The notes: generated by a model not told the origin, from the letters alone. 5,979 nucleotides of DNA from Solirubrobacteraceae bacterium (GCA_025935735.1 JAICUS010000385.1:1-5979); one strand, 5' to 3'. Shown: positions 1 through 5,391, numbered from the stretch's first letter. Translations and numbers: made by a program.

Positions 1-10
1 CACCGCGCCG

Positions 11-34
11 GCGGGGAACAAAGCGGGGAACAAA
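11..34. repeat. 12-bp perfect tandem direct repeat
   Basis: GCGGGGAACAAA occurs twice head to tail (11-22 and 23-34) with no mismatch. A looser echo follows (GAGAGGAAGT then CAGAGGAACC, about 36-55). It is non-coding and lies about 100 bases from the tRNA-Pro fragment. Short direct repeats near an attachment site can be integrase or excisionase arm sites, but nothing here proves that role. Confidence 0.6.
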
Positions 35-63
35 CTGAGAGGAAGTCAGAGGAACCGAGCGAC

Positions 64-128
64 CCGGACACGTAGGCGTTAGGCCTGTCCGGCACCGAGG
101 GCACCGGAACCCGCGGGCTGGGTGCCGG
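64..128. other. Two overlapping hairpins, mutually exclusive
   Basis: CCGGACA (64-70) pairs perfectly with TGTCCGG (86-92). CCGGCACC (89-96) pairs perfectly with GGTGCCGG (121-128). The stems share bases 89-92, so only one can form at full length. GGCACCG is also directly repeated at 91-97 and 100-106, giving a third pairing choice for GGTGCC. The region is downstream of the RsbU-like gene on the minus strand, so it could help end that transcript, but there is no T-run. A structured RNA is possible. No gene was seen in 1-216. Confidence 0.4.
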
Positions 129-130
129 GC

Positions 131-159
131 GGTCGCAGGTTCAAATCCTGTCTCCCCGA
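131..159 (+). other. 3' end of a tRNA-Pro gene without its 5' half; candidate attachment-site remnant
   Basis: The segment has a T arm (stem GCAGG 135-139, loop TTCAAAT 140-146, stem CCTGT 147-151), an acceptor 3' strand CTCCCCG (152-158) and discriminator A159. A final acceptor base G72 implies a C1:G72 pair, which among bacterial tRNAs is characteristic of tRNA-Pro, and the GGTCGCAGG entry is tRNA-Pro-like. The partner strand CGGGGAG is absent upstream, and no D arm or convincing anticodon arm fits. A loop resembling CTGGG at 118-122 may extend the homology but pairs poorly. The usual cause is an integrative element that duplicates the tRNA 3' end at its far junction. A deletion that removed the 5' half would look the same. 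CCA is not encoded (TCA follows the acceptor). Confidence 0.7.
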
Positions 160-216
160 TCAGAGTTTCTTTGCAAAGTGTGTAGCGCGCTTCCCGGTTC
201 AGCCTGTGCGTCCGCG

Positions 217-1128
217 TCAGCTCATGCGGGCGGCGAGCAGGCAGAGATCGTCGGTCAAGGCACCGTAGGCGAACTCGGCGACGCGCGCCCGGAGAACGGC
301 GACCGTCTCGGCCGGTGAAGGGCGGTGGAGGCCGGCGAGCACGGCGCTCACGGCGTCGAGCCCGAACTGCTCGCCGCCGTGGCGGGCTTCGGTCAGTCCG
401 TCGGTGTAGAGCAGCACTCCCGCGCCGGCCAGCGCCTGGCACGAGGCCTGCACGCAGCCGGGATCCCCCACGGTCCCGAGCAGCGTCCCCTGCCTGGTGG
501 CGATCAGCTCGCGCCCATCGTCGAGCCAGAGCGCCGGAGGGTGACCCGCGTAGGCCCAGCGCAGCAGCCGCTCGCTGGGGAGGTAGGTGACGCAGGCGGC
601 GCTGACGAACTCGCTGCTCGTGCCGGCGCGCTCGACCAGGGCGGTGTTCGCCCAGCTCAGCAACTGGCAGGGATCGTCGGAGAAGGGCGCGGTCGCGGCG
701 AACGTCGTGCGCACGAACGCCGCCCGCCGCGCCGCGCGCACACCGTGGCCGACGACATCGCCGACGACCAGCACGGTCGAGTCCTGTGGCCCCTCGGCCA
801 CGAGGTAGAAGTCGCCGCTGACCTGCTCGGCGAGCGCGGGCAAGAAGGCGGCGGCCAGCTCCAGACCGGGACGCCGCGGCAGCTCGGGAGGGGTCAGCGC
901 ATCGCGGATCGCTCGCAGATCCTCCAACTCGTGCTGAGCCGCATCGAGGCGAGCCTGCAGCGCCGCGAGATCGTCGTCGCGGAGCTCGACCTCCTGGCGA
1001 AGGCGCGCGATGAGCGTCTCCTGGCGATGCTCGCGGTCATCGCGATCGTCGATGTCCCGCTTCAGGGCATCCAGCTCGGCGTTCACGCGCCGAAGCTCTG
1101 GGTCGTTCTCGCCGGGCTGTTGGCTCAT
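217..1128 (-). CDS. RsbU-like PP2C (SpoIIE-type) serine phosphatase with N-terminal coiled coil
   Basis: This 303-residue cytoplasmic protein is predicted to dephosphorylate an RsbV/STAS anti-anti-sigma factor, so that it can capture the RsbW-type kinase and release a sigma factor. Residues about 8-78 are charged and heptad-like (a coiled coil) and probably act as the sensing or dimer arm; no PAS, GAF or response-regulator domain is visible. The PP2C domain spans about 85-303 and keeps its metal-binding landmarks: SGDFY (104-108), GDVVGHG (123-129, D124), AGHPP (194-198), YTDGLTEA (241-248, D243) and TDD (292-294). It therefore looks catalytically intact. The ATG at 1128 has a poor ribosome site, and I see no better in-frame start. 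A 84-base gap separates it from the CAP remnant upstream, and the partner STAS gene lies at the other end of the window. The family is secure; the exact target is inferred. Confidence 0.9.
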   Translation of the reverse strand: MSQQPGENDPELRRVNAELDALKRDIDDRDDREHRQETLIARLRQEVELRDDDLAALQARLDAAQHELEDLRAIRDALTPPELPRRPGLELAAAFLPALAEQVSGDFYLVAEGPQDSTVLVVGDVVGHGVRAARRAAFVRTTFAATAPFSDDPCQLLSWANTALVERAGTSSEFVSAACVTYLPSERLLRWAYAGHPPALWLDDGRELIATRQGTLLGTVGDPGCVQASCQALAGAGVLLYTDGLTEARHGGEQFGLDAVSAVLAGLHRPSPAETVAVLRARVAEFAYGALTDDLCLLAARMS

Positions 1129-1212
1129 CAGGTTCGTGCGCGAGCGGTTCGGCAGCTCGCCTCATCACGCATCCTGCCGCATCGGCGGTGCCGCTGTCGA
1201 GATCCAGAGAGG

Positions 1213-1395
1213 TCACAGCTTCACCCCGAAGTCCAGCGTGAAGGTGACGCCGACGCCGGCGTTGTCGGGAACGCCGAGGTGGATGCCGACGCCGACCTCG
1301 CGGTAGGCGGGCTTGAGGATGTTGGCCCGGCGGCCGCCCGAGTGCATCCAGGCCGCCTGGATGCCGCGGGCGGTGCCCAGGTCGCCGGTGCCCCA
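1213..1395 (-). pseudogene. CAP/SCP (YkwD-like) domain, C-terminal remnant
   Basis: Reading from TGG at 1395 to TGA at 1213 gives 60 residues that match the end of secreted CAP-superfamily proteins. It begins with WGTGDLGTARGI, then AWMHSGGRRANIL (about 15-27), then YREVGVGIHLGVP (31-43), and ends VTFTLDFGVKL. The first half to two thirds of the domain, its signal peptide and any start codon are missing. The usual SPGHRANIL reads SGGRRANIL, so the conserved His is Arg. This frame differs from the two remnants upstream, and the switch occurs at about 1395 with no spacer. CAP proteins are normally extracellular, of varied or unknown function. The piece is almost certainly not expressed as a working protein. 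The family call is strong; the cause of truncation is inferred. Confidence 0.8.
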
Positions 1396-1520
1396 GCGGC
1401 GGGCTGGTAGGGCGCGGCGATGCTGAACCGATCGTCGCGCGGCGGCGCGCCGGCGAGCAGGCTCTGCGGCAGCGTGTGCGAGATCGTCCGGGTCTCGTCG
1501 TGCACGCGCTCGACGTCCTC
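1396..1520 (-). pseudogene. SpoIIE/RsbU-type phosphatase, internal remnant
   Basis: About 41 codons read in a second frame (E at 1520 to A at 1398). They match the linker and first strand of SpoIIE-type PP2C domains: VERVHDETRTISHTLPQSLL, then AGAPPRDDRFSIAAPYQPA. In intact relatives this leads straight into the metal-binding EVGGDWYD motif. Here the homology stops just before that motif and a CAP tail follows in another frame. Both ends of the gene are lost. It is not a copy of the phosphatase at 217-1128, whose equivalent stretch differs (LPRRPGLELAAAFLPA). RsbQ-type hydrolases are often encoded beside an RsbP-type phosphatase, so this piece may come from the old neighbour of the RsbQ remnant. 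The match is to family patterns read by eye over a short length. Confidence 0.65.
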
Positions 1521-1531
1521 GCGCGCCCGGC

Positions 1532-1846
1532 GCCCATCATCGCGCTCACCGAGTGCCCCGCGAAGACCGCGCCCACGAGCTCGAGCTCCCGGCAGATCTC
1601 CACGACGTCGTCCGCGTAGCCCGCGAGCGAGCCGTATCGCACCGGGTCGTAGGCGCCGAGGTCCGACCCGCCCGCGCCGACATGGTCGAACAGCACGGTC
1701 CGGTGGTCCGCCGCGGACTCCAGGGCGACGAACCGCCACATGTTCTGATCGCACCCGAACCCGTGCGCGAAGATCATCGCCCGGCCGTCCGGCCGCCCAC
1801 CGACGTGGACGTTGTTGCGGCCAGCGCGCTCACCCGGCCAGTGCAC
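1532..1846 (-). pseudogene. rsbQ: RsbQ-like alpha/beta hydrolase, truncated after the nucleophile elbow
   Basis: The first ~105 residues, from GTG at 1846, match RsbQ, the alpha/beta hydrolase that partners RsbP in energy-stress activation of sigma-B. Seen in order are NNVHVGGRPDG (11-21), FAHGFGCDQNMWRFV (26-40), VLFDHVGAGGSDLGAYDP (51-68), the GYADDVVEICRELEL helix (76-90), and the nucleophile elbow GHSVSAMMG (97-105, Ser99). Intact family members are about 270 residues. Everything after the elbow, including the catalytic Asp and His, is missing. The open frame continues to 1037 only as a meaningless Arg-rich stretch. An in-frame stop at 1853-1855 makes GTG 1846 the first possible start; the ribosome site is weak. 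It lies 95 bases downstream of the YihY gene. Inactivation by deletion is the simplest reading. Confidence 0.85.
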
Positions 1847-1941
1847 GAGCGGTCAGGCCGGCGGATCAGAGGGCATGCACGGCCGACGGGGAGGCTTCGC
1901 CGACGCCAATCGAGCTCGGGCTACCCGTGGCGCACGTCGAC

Positions 1942-3042
1942 TCAAGCGTCGCGAGCGTGCTCATCCCCCCGCTGGTCGGAGACGTGACTGTCGGACCGTT
2001 GCCGGCGAGCGGGCCGCCCGGCCGGCGGGCATCCCGTCGCGTCGCCGGGATCGTCCGGGCCGGGGCGCTGGAAGTCGACGTCCACCGTCTCGAAGCCCTT
2101 GTGGCGCTCGGTCTTGGCGTAGGCGGCGTAGCTGCGTTCGTCCGCGGTGGTCAGCCGGACGTCGTCGGTGAAGGGCGTCATGAGCGCGCGTGGCCAGAGA
2201 TGCCGTCGGGCGACGACGCTGATCTCGGCGGCCAGGACCATGACGAGCGCCAGCAGGTAGATCCAGGCGATCAGCCCGAGGACGAGGCCGAACACGCCGT
2301 AGGACTCGCGCGAGCCCTTCAACGCGTGGCTGACGAGGTAGGTCCCGAGCAGCTGCAGCGTCTGCCAGCCCAGTCCGGCCACGATCGCCGCCAGGCGCAG
2401 GTCGCGCAGGGAGATCTGCCGGGCGCCGAGGACGCGGAAGGCCACCAGGAACATCGACATGTTGGTGAGCGTCGCGAGCCCGATGCCGGCGACGCGCAGG
2501 CCCACGGCGAGCGAGGCGCCGAAGCTGCTCGCGCCGGTGGTCAGGGCCGAGAGCCCGGTGGTGGCCAGCACCCCGAGGCCGAGCACCAGGATCAGGCCGA
2601 GGCTGCGCAGCCGCGAGCTGAACGGGTTCGGCCGCTCGTTGCGCGGGATCGCCCAGACGCGGCTGAGCGCGTTCTGCGTCGCCTGGGCCGCGCCCAGTGA
2701 GCCGTACAACGTGCCGGCCACGCCCACGACCAACCCGAATCCGCTCCCCGACGCCGCCCGCACGTTCTCGCGCAGTTGCGTGCCGATCACCGGGAACTGC
2801 GCGAGCGCGGAGTTCAGCAGCGTGGCCTGGAGGTGTGGATCGCCGTGCAGCGCGAAGCCCAGGATCGTCACCAGCAACAGCAGCAGGGGGAACAGCGACA
2901 GGAACCCGTAGTAGGTGACGAGCGCGGTCAGATAGCTGCCCTGATCGTCGAAGAACTTGTAGAGCACCGCCAACGGGAAGCCCGCCCAGCGATGACGGCG
3001 CTGGAAGCCGTCCACCACGCCGATCAGGCCATTCCGGCTCAC
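1942..3042 (-). CDS. YihY/BrkB family inner-membrane protein
   Basis: This 366-residue integral membrane protein belongs to the YihY/virulence-factor BrkB family (once mislabelled RNase BN), whose function is unsettled. About six hydrophobic segments are visible: 39-64, 102-118 (weaker), 147-168, 176-207, 215-238 and 249-276. Family landmarks include LTALVTYYGFLSLFPLLLLL (38-57), the GSLGAAQATQNALSRVW helix (114-130), the ARQISLRDL loop (207-215) and SYGVFGLVLGLIAWIYLLAL (247-266). Residues about 277-366 form a charged, Pro/Arg-rich cytoplasmic tail, which is common in actinobacterial members. The start is GTG at 3042, because an in-frame TAG sits only 12 bases upstream. No clear Shine-Dalgarno sequence or promoter is seen, and the 256-base gap before it holds a long inverted repeat. 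Family assignment is secure; the role here, perhaps envelope stress, is inferred from neighbours. Confidence 0.93.
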   Translation of the reverse strand: MSRNGLIGVVDGFQRRHRWAGFPLAVLYKFFDDQGSYLTALVTYYGFLSLFPLLLLLVTILGFALHGDPHLQATLLNSALAQFPVIGTQLRENVRAASGSGFGLVVGVAGTLYGSLGAAQATQNALSRVWAIPRNERPNPFSSRLRSLGLILVLGLGVLATTGLSALTTGASSFGASLAVGLRVAGIGLATLTNMSMFLVAFRVLGARQISLRDLRLAAIVAGLGWQTLQLLGTYLVSHALKGSRESYGVFGLVLGLIAWIYLLALVMVLAAEISVVARRHLWPRALMTPFTDDVRLTTADERSYAAYAKTERHKGFETVDVDFQRPGPDDPGDATGCPPAGRPARRQRSDSHVSDQRGDEHARDA

Positions 3043-3098
3043 AGCGACGGCCTACCCGTTCGCCCTCCCGGAGCGACGGTCGCCGCGACCGGTGGGGC

Positions 3099-3193
3099 GA
3101 GCCTGCATGCCGGGTCTCGGGTCAAGAGGGGGTCAGCCTCTCGGGGGGTCCCGTTCGCAGTCGGCGGGGACGGGGTGCCCGGCATGCAGGCTC
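3099..3193. repeat. 95-bp element bounded by a perfect 16-bp inverted repeat
   Basis: GAGCCTGCATGCCGGG (3099-3114) and CCCGGCATGCAGGCTC (3178-3193) are exact reverse complements around a 63-base centre. The centre repeats GGGTC at 3112-3116, 3119-3123, 3130-3134 and 3146-3150, and holds a small hairpin AGAGG/CCTCT (3125-3129 with 3137-3141). There is no open frame and no target-site duplication at the edges. It lies between the DUF892 gene's terminator and the YihY gene. Candidate identities are a REP/BIME-like intergenic repeat, a miniature mobile element, or a long leader structure of the YihY transcript. The rest of the 3043-3298 gap holds only the terminator. Confidence 0.65.
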
Positions 3194-3259
3194 TGGCTCG
3201 TTCTGCCCGCGCGCCGGCGGCGGAGGAACTCGTACAAGAGTCCACCCGTCCCGGAGACG

Positions 3260-3287
3260 CGAAGGCCCGGCGGGTGCCGGGCCTTCG
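3260..3287 (-). terminator. Strong GC hairpin terminator of the DUF892 gene
   Basis: CGAAGGCCCGGC (3260-3271) and GCCGGGCCTTCG (3276-3287) form a perfect 12-bp stem with a 4-base loop. It begins about 12 bases after the DUF892 stop codon. No T-run follows on the minus strand, which is usual for high-GC actinobacterial terminators. The stem is symmetrical, but only the minus strand has a gene to end here. Confidence 0.75.
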
Positions 3288-3298
3288 GGTCGTGCGGG

Positions 3299-4339
3299 TC
3301 AGGCGTTGCTGTGCTCGCGCTCGGCGGCGCTGATGACGCCGGCGCGGTTCTTGTGGGCGCGCTCGTAGGCGCGGACCTGGCGGGCGCGGTCGTCGTCGCC
3401 CTCGGAGAGCACGGCCTGGACCTCGGTGGCGGTGAGCTCGTCGTAGCCCGGCCACGGCTCGTTTCCGCGCAGCGAGGTGATGCGGCTGAGCACCGTGGTG
3501 CGGTTCTGGCCCTTGCGCTCGTAGGCGTCGACCTTGGCCAGGTCGATCTGGGAGAGGTCGCTCAGGCGGGCGGTGATCTCGTCCGCGGTGAGGGAGTCGT
3601 AGCGGGCGATCGCGAGATCGCCCTCGGACGCGACGGCGCCCTTGATCTCGCCCTCGGCCCGGGCGACGCCCGGGACCTTGCGCGCCTGGCGCGCGGTCCG
3701 CTTGGTCGCGGCGCTCGTCTTGCTCGCCGCCCGCTTGGTCGCCTTGCCGGCTTCCCGGACGGTCTCGCCCGCGCCGGTCGCGGCGACGTCATACGAGCCG
3801 TTGCCCTTGACGTCGGAGCGGAACACCGCGTCCGTCAGCTTCGGGATCTCGCGCAGGACGCGGTCGAGCATCTTCCGCTCGTCGGCCAGGACGGACGCGG
3901 CCAGCTTGGCGGTCCGCTGATCGCCCGCGCGGTCGGCGAGCCGCTCCAGCGCGGTGTAGGTGGCGATCTCCAGCGCCTCGGACGCCGCGGCGTCCTTGGC
4001 GTTCTTGAGCACCTTCTCCTCGCCGCCGGAGCCGCGGAGGAGGTTGAGCGGCGTCTTGCCGAACGCGAACGCCTGCCCGAGGACGGTGCCCACGAACCCG
4101 ACGCCGGCGCCGAGCGGATTGCCGCCGCCCTCACCCAGCTCGCGCAGGCGGGCCTGCACACGCTCGGCGTGCTCGCGGGTCTCGCTCAGATGGGACGCCA
4201 GCGCGTCGCGGTAGGAGCCCCGGGGCGTCATCGCGATCTGCGACTGCAGCTCCCGCGTGAGCGCCGTCTCGGTCGCGTGCGCCTCGCCGAGGTACTGGAC
4301 GATCTTCTGCTGCTGCTTGTGCTGCTCGGACTGACTCAT
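3299..4339 (-). CDS. DUF892 ferritin-like protein with basic linker and C-terminal 52-residue tandem repeat
   Basis: Start ATG 4339 (346 residues) is chosen because GGAGGA lies 7 bases upstream; an upstream in-frame start at 4387 has no such support. Residues 12-170 look like a DUF892 (YciE/YciF-type) four-helix ferritin-like domain, with likely metal-site acids and His at E24, E53/E56-H57, E124 and E154. Residues about 192-222 are Lys/Arg/Ala-rich (KATKRAASKTSAATKRTARQ), like a histone H1-type tail. Residues 247-287 and 299-338 repeat with no gap at a 52-residue period: YDSLTADEI...AYERKGQNRTTVL against YDELTATEV...AYERAHKNRAGVI. The repeat is not a domain I can name. DUF892 proteins are stress-linked with unproven chemistry. 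The basic linker suggests nucleic-acid contact, by inference. It follows the small membrane gene by 95 bases and probably shares its sigma-B-type promoter. Confidence 0.88.
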   Translation of the reverse strand: MSQSEQHKQQQKIVQYLGEAHATETALTRELQSQIAMTPRGSYRDALASHLSETREHAERVQARLRELGEGGGNPLGAGVGFVGTVLGQAFAFGKTPLNLLRGSGGEEKVLKNAKDAAASEALEIATYTALERLADRAGDQRTAKLAASVLADERKMLDRVLREIPKLTDAVFRSDVKGNGSYDVAATGAGETVREAGKATKRAASKTSAATKRTARQARKVPGVARAEGEIKGAVASEGDLAIARYDSLTADEITARLSDLSQIDLAKVDAYERKGQNRTTVLSRITSLRGNEPWPGYDELTATEVQAVLSEGDDDRARQVRAYERAHKNRAGVISAAEREHSNA

Positions 4340-4346
4340 GGAGCCG

Positions 4347-4352
4347 TCCTCC
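4347..4352 (-). promoter_or_regulatory. Ribosome binding site deciding the DUF892 start
   Basis: GGAGGA on the minus strand lies 7 bases before ATG 4339. It is the best Shine-Dalgarno match in the window and rules against the longer reading from 4387, which would add 16 residues unlike the family. Confidence 0.8.
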
Positions 4353-4408
4353 AATCTCAAGAAGGGTGGCGGAGCGTGGAGAGCCACGCCCCGGGGGCGG
4401 TGGTGGCG

Positions 4409-4428
4409 GCCCGGCCGAGGAGCCGGGC
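4409..4428 (-). terminator. Possible weak terminator or attenuator hairpin between the small membrane gene and DUF892
   Basis: GCCCGGC (4409-4415) and GCCGGGC (4422-4428) make a perfect 7-bp stem with a 6-base loop, starting 6 bases after the stop at 4435. No T-run follows. It could partly end transcription and lower DUF892 expression, or simply be a GC-rich stem between co-transcribed genes. Confidence 0.4.
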
Positions 4429-4434
4429 AGCGGG

Positions 4435-4737
4435 TCAGGAGCGGTCGTCGGCCGGCGCGCGGCTGCCGGACTTGGCGAGCCCGCGGCTGACCATGTAGCC
4501 GACCGCCAGGATCGTCACGTACAGCCAGGCCTGGCGGGCACCGAACCCGCCGCCGTTGGCCTCGTCGACCACGGCCGCGGCGATCAGCACGCCGGCCGCG
4601 GCGGCCAGGAAGGCGAAGAACTCGGTCGTCTTGAACGACGCCTTGGTCTCCGGCGAACGCCGAGCGGGGGTGTCGTGCGCGGCGGCCGCGCCGTTGGCCT
4701 CGAGGGTGCTGCGGGTGGGGCTGCTGCTTATGCTCAT
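4435..4737 (-). CDS. Small two-helix membrane protein, actinobacterial conserved hypothetical
   Basis: This 100-residue protein has a polar, low-complexity N-terminus (1-33), a conserved-looking FKTTEFF entry (35-41), transmembrane segment 1 (about 42-58), a short loop with acidic D58-E59 then GGGFGARQAW, transmembrane segment 2 (about 70-86), and a basic tail MVSRGLAKSGSR (82-93). I recall proteins of this pattern as uncharacterised actinobacterial membrane proteins; no function is known to me. The start ATG 4737 is chosen over 4893 because TTGGAG (4744-4749) is correctly spaced before it, and because residues upstream of it show no protein-like pattern. The sigma-B-type promoter at 4870-4895 gives a leader of about 125 bases. 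The gene is probably the first of a two-gene unit with DUF892, which suggests a stress-induced envelope role (inference). Confidence 0.8.
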   Translation of the reverse strand: MSISSSPTRSTLEANGAAAAHDTPARRSPETKASFKTTEFFAFLAAAAGVLIAAAVVDEANGGGFGARQAWLYVTILAVGYMVSRGLAKSGSRAPADDRS

Positions 4738-4825
4738 GAGGGACTCCAAGATCGAACTGCGGACCGAACGACCCGTGTCTCGCGGAGGACCGGAAGCGGC
4801 CGGCGGAGTCGTGTCAACGGCGGAT

Positions 4826-4864
4826 GAGAAGAGCGCGTCGGGGACTGCAAGGCGCCCTCTTCTC
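4826..4864 (-). other. Hairpin at the expected 5' end of the small membrane gene's transcript
   Basis: GAGAAGAG (4826-4833) pairs with CTCTTCTC (4857-4864), and CGC (4834-4836) with GCG (4852-4854) across a two-base bulge; the loop is about 15 bases. If the sigma-B-type promoter is used, transcription would start at about 4863, placing this stem at the very 5' end of the RNA, where it could protect it. It could instead help end the MpsC-family transcript, which stops at 4906. Confidence 0.4.
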
Positions 4865-4869
4865 CAGTG

Positions 4870-4895
4870 ATACCCGGGCCGGCGAGAGTCCAAAC
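4870..4895 (-). promoter_or_regulatory. Sigma-B/sigma-F-type promoter (GTTT-N16-GGGTAT)
   Basis: On the minus strand, GTTT (4892-4895) is followed by 16 bases and then GGGTAT (4870-4875). This matches the Bacillus subtilis sigma-B pattern GTTTAA-N12-14-GGGTAT in spacing and in all bases of GTTT and GGGTAT; GTTT is followed by GG rather than AA. It lies just after the MpsC-family stop and faces the small membrane gene. The surrounding Rsb-type genes make a sigma-B/F-class regulator plausible. No other copy this good was seen in the window. Confidence 0.65.
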
Positions 4896-4905
4896 GCGTG
4901 TTCGA

Positions 4906-5310
4906 CTATGTGGCAGGAGGCACAATCGAACGTGCGTTCTCGTCGCGCGGCTCGTCGGCGAGGAAGAAGAGCTCGATCTCGAGATCGGGGCCGATGCTGT
5001 GCGTGGAGATGAAGTGCGCGACCCGCCGTCCGCAGAGCCGTTCGACGACGGCCACGAAGCGGTCCTGCATCGCGATCTGGAAGGCGTTGCGGTTGTCCTG
5101 CACCAGCGGTGCGCGCTCGAGCTCGATGAGCGTCTTCTCGACGTCGGTGTAGACGCCCCCGAGCACGCAGGCGAGCAGATCGTCGCCCATCAACCGGCAC
5201 TGAACCGTCCCGGGTGGGCGGTGGTAGTAGCGCTCGTGCAGCGCGCTCATGGCGTCGCCGACGGCATTGAGCAGCGCGTCCCGTGGGAGCGGGCCGATGG
5301 GGGTCGCCAT
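4906..5310 (-). CDS. MpsC/DUF2294 family protein
   Basis: This 134-residue soluble protein fits the DUF2294 family (Pfam name: Na+-translocating membrane potential-generating system, MpsC). The order of blocks is typical: an N-terminal helix AVGDAMSALHERYYHRPPG (16-34), the strand block VQCRLMGDDLLACVLGG (36-52), TDVEKTLIE (55-63), RNAFQIAMQDRFVAVVERLCG (74-94), RRVAHFIS (95-102) and PDLEIELFFLAD (108-119). There is no signal peptide or membrane segment. ATG 5310 has AGAGGA about 9 bases upstream. It lies 81 bases after the frameshifted ATP-binding gene and may be read with it. Some family members are linked to bicarbonate or cation handling, but in actinobacteria the role is open. Placement in a partner-switching cluster hints at a stress role (inference). 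Confidence 0.85.
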   Translation of the reverse strand: MATPIGPLPRDALLNAVGDAMSALHERYYHRPPGTVQCRLMGDDLLACVLGGVYTDVEKTLIELERAPLVQDNRNAFQIAMQDRFVAVVERLCGRRVAHFISTHSIGPDLEIELFFLADEPRDENARSIVPPAT

Positions 5311-5391
5311 GCGGCGACGTCCTCTCTCGCTCTCCTGGGGATACGGCGGGCGCGGGACGAAGGGCGAAAAGCCGCCGCGCGGACGATCATC

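Noticed and set aside
12..159. A complete or intron-containing tRNA-Pro using CGGGGAA near 12 or 24 as the 5' acceptor strand
   Set aside because: The seventh pair fails, no D arm or proper anticodon arm fits, and the spacing (137-148 bases) would need an intron with no splice structure visible.
1..159. 3' end of a tmRNA
   Set aside because: tmRNA needs an alanine-type acceptor with a G3:U70 pair and usually ends in an encoded CCA. Here base 72 is G and base 70 is C, a proline-type end.
169..178. Palindrome CTTTGCAAAG just after the tRNA fragment
   Set aside because: Ten perfect bases could be a binding site, but a single short palindrome with no partner or context is not enough.
325..1410. 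Plus-strand open frame of 361 codons opposite the RsbU-like gene
   Set aside because: It is antisense to an intact PP2C gene, and its residues follow from complementing that gene's codons.
1037..1531. Continuation of the RsbQ-like frame past the nucleophile elbow
   Set aside because: The residues become Arg/Pro/His-rich nonsense while the other two frames carry recognisable SpoIIE and CAP sequence, so it is not part of the hydrolase.
1921..1953. Second sigma-B-like promoter (GCTT, then GGGTAG) before the RsbQ remnant
   Set aside because: It has a mismatch in each box and 17-base spacing, too weak to call.
1420..2700. Plus-strand open frame of 426 codons across the mosaic and the YihY gene
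   Set aside because: It is Arg/Pro/Ser-rich low complexity, lies antisense to recognisable proteins and shows no motif.
3092..4498. Plus-strand open frame of 468 codons opposite the DUF892 gene
   Set aside because: Its composition is Leu/Gly/Ala/Arg-rich with no family pattern, and it mirrors a well-supported minus-strand gene with a strong ribosome site. Long antisense frames are expected at this GC content.
4789..4817. Housekeeping promoter with TTGACA (4812-4817) before the small membrane gene
   Set aside because: The -35 box is perfect, but at 16-18 bases there is only TCCGGT or similar, with no usable -10.
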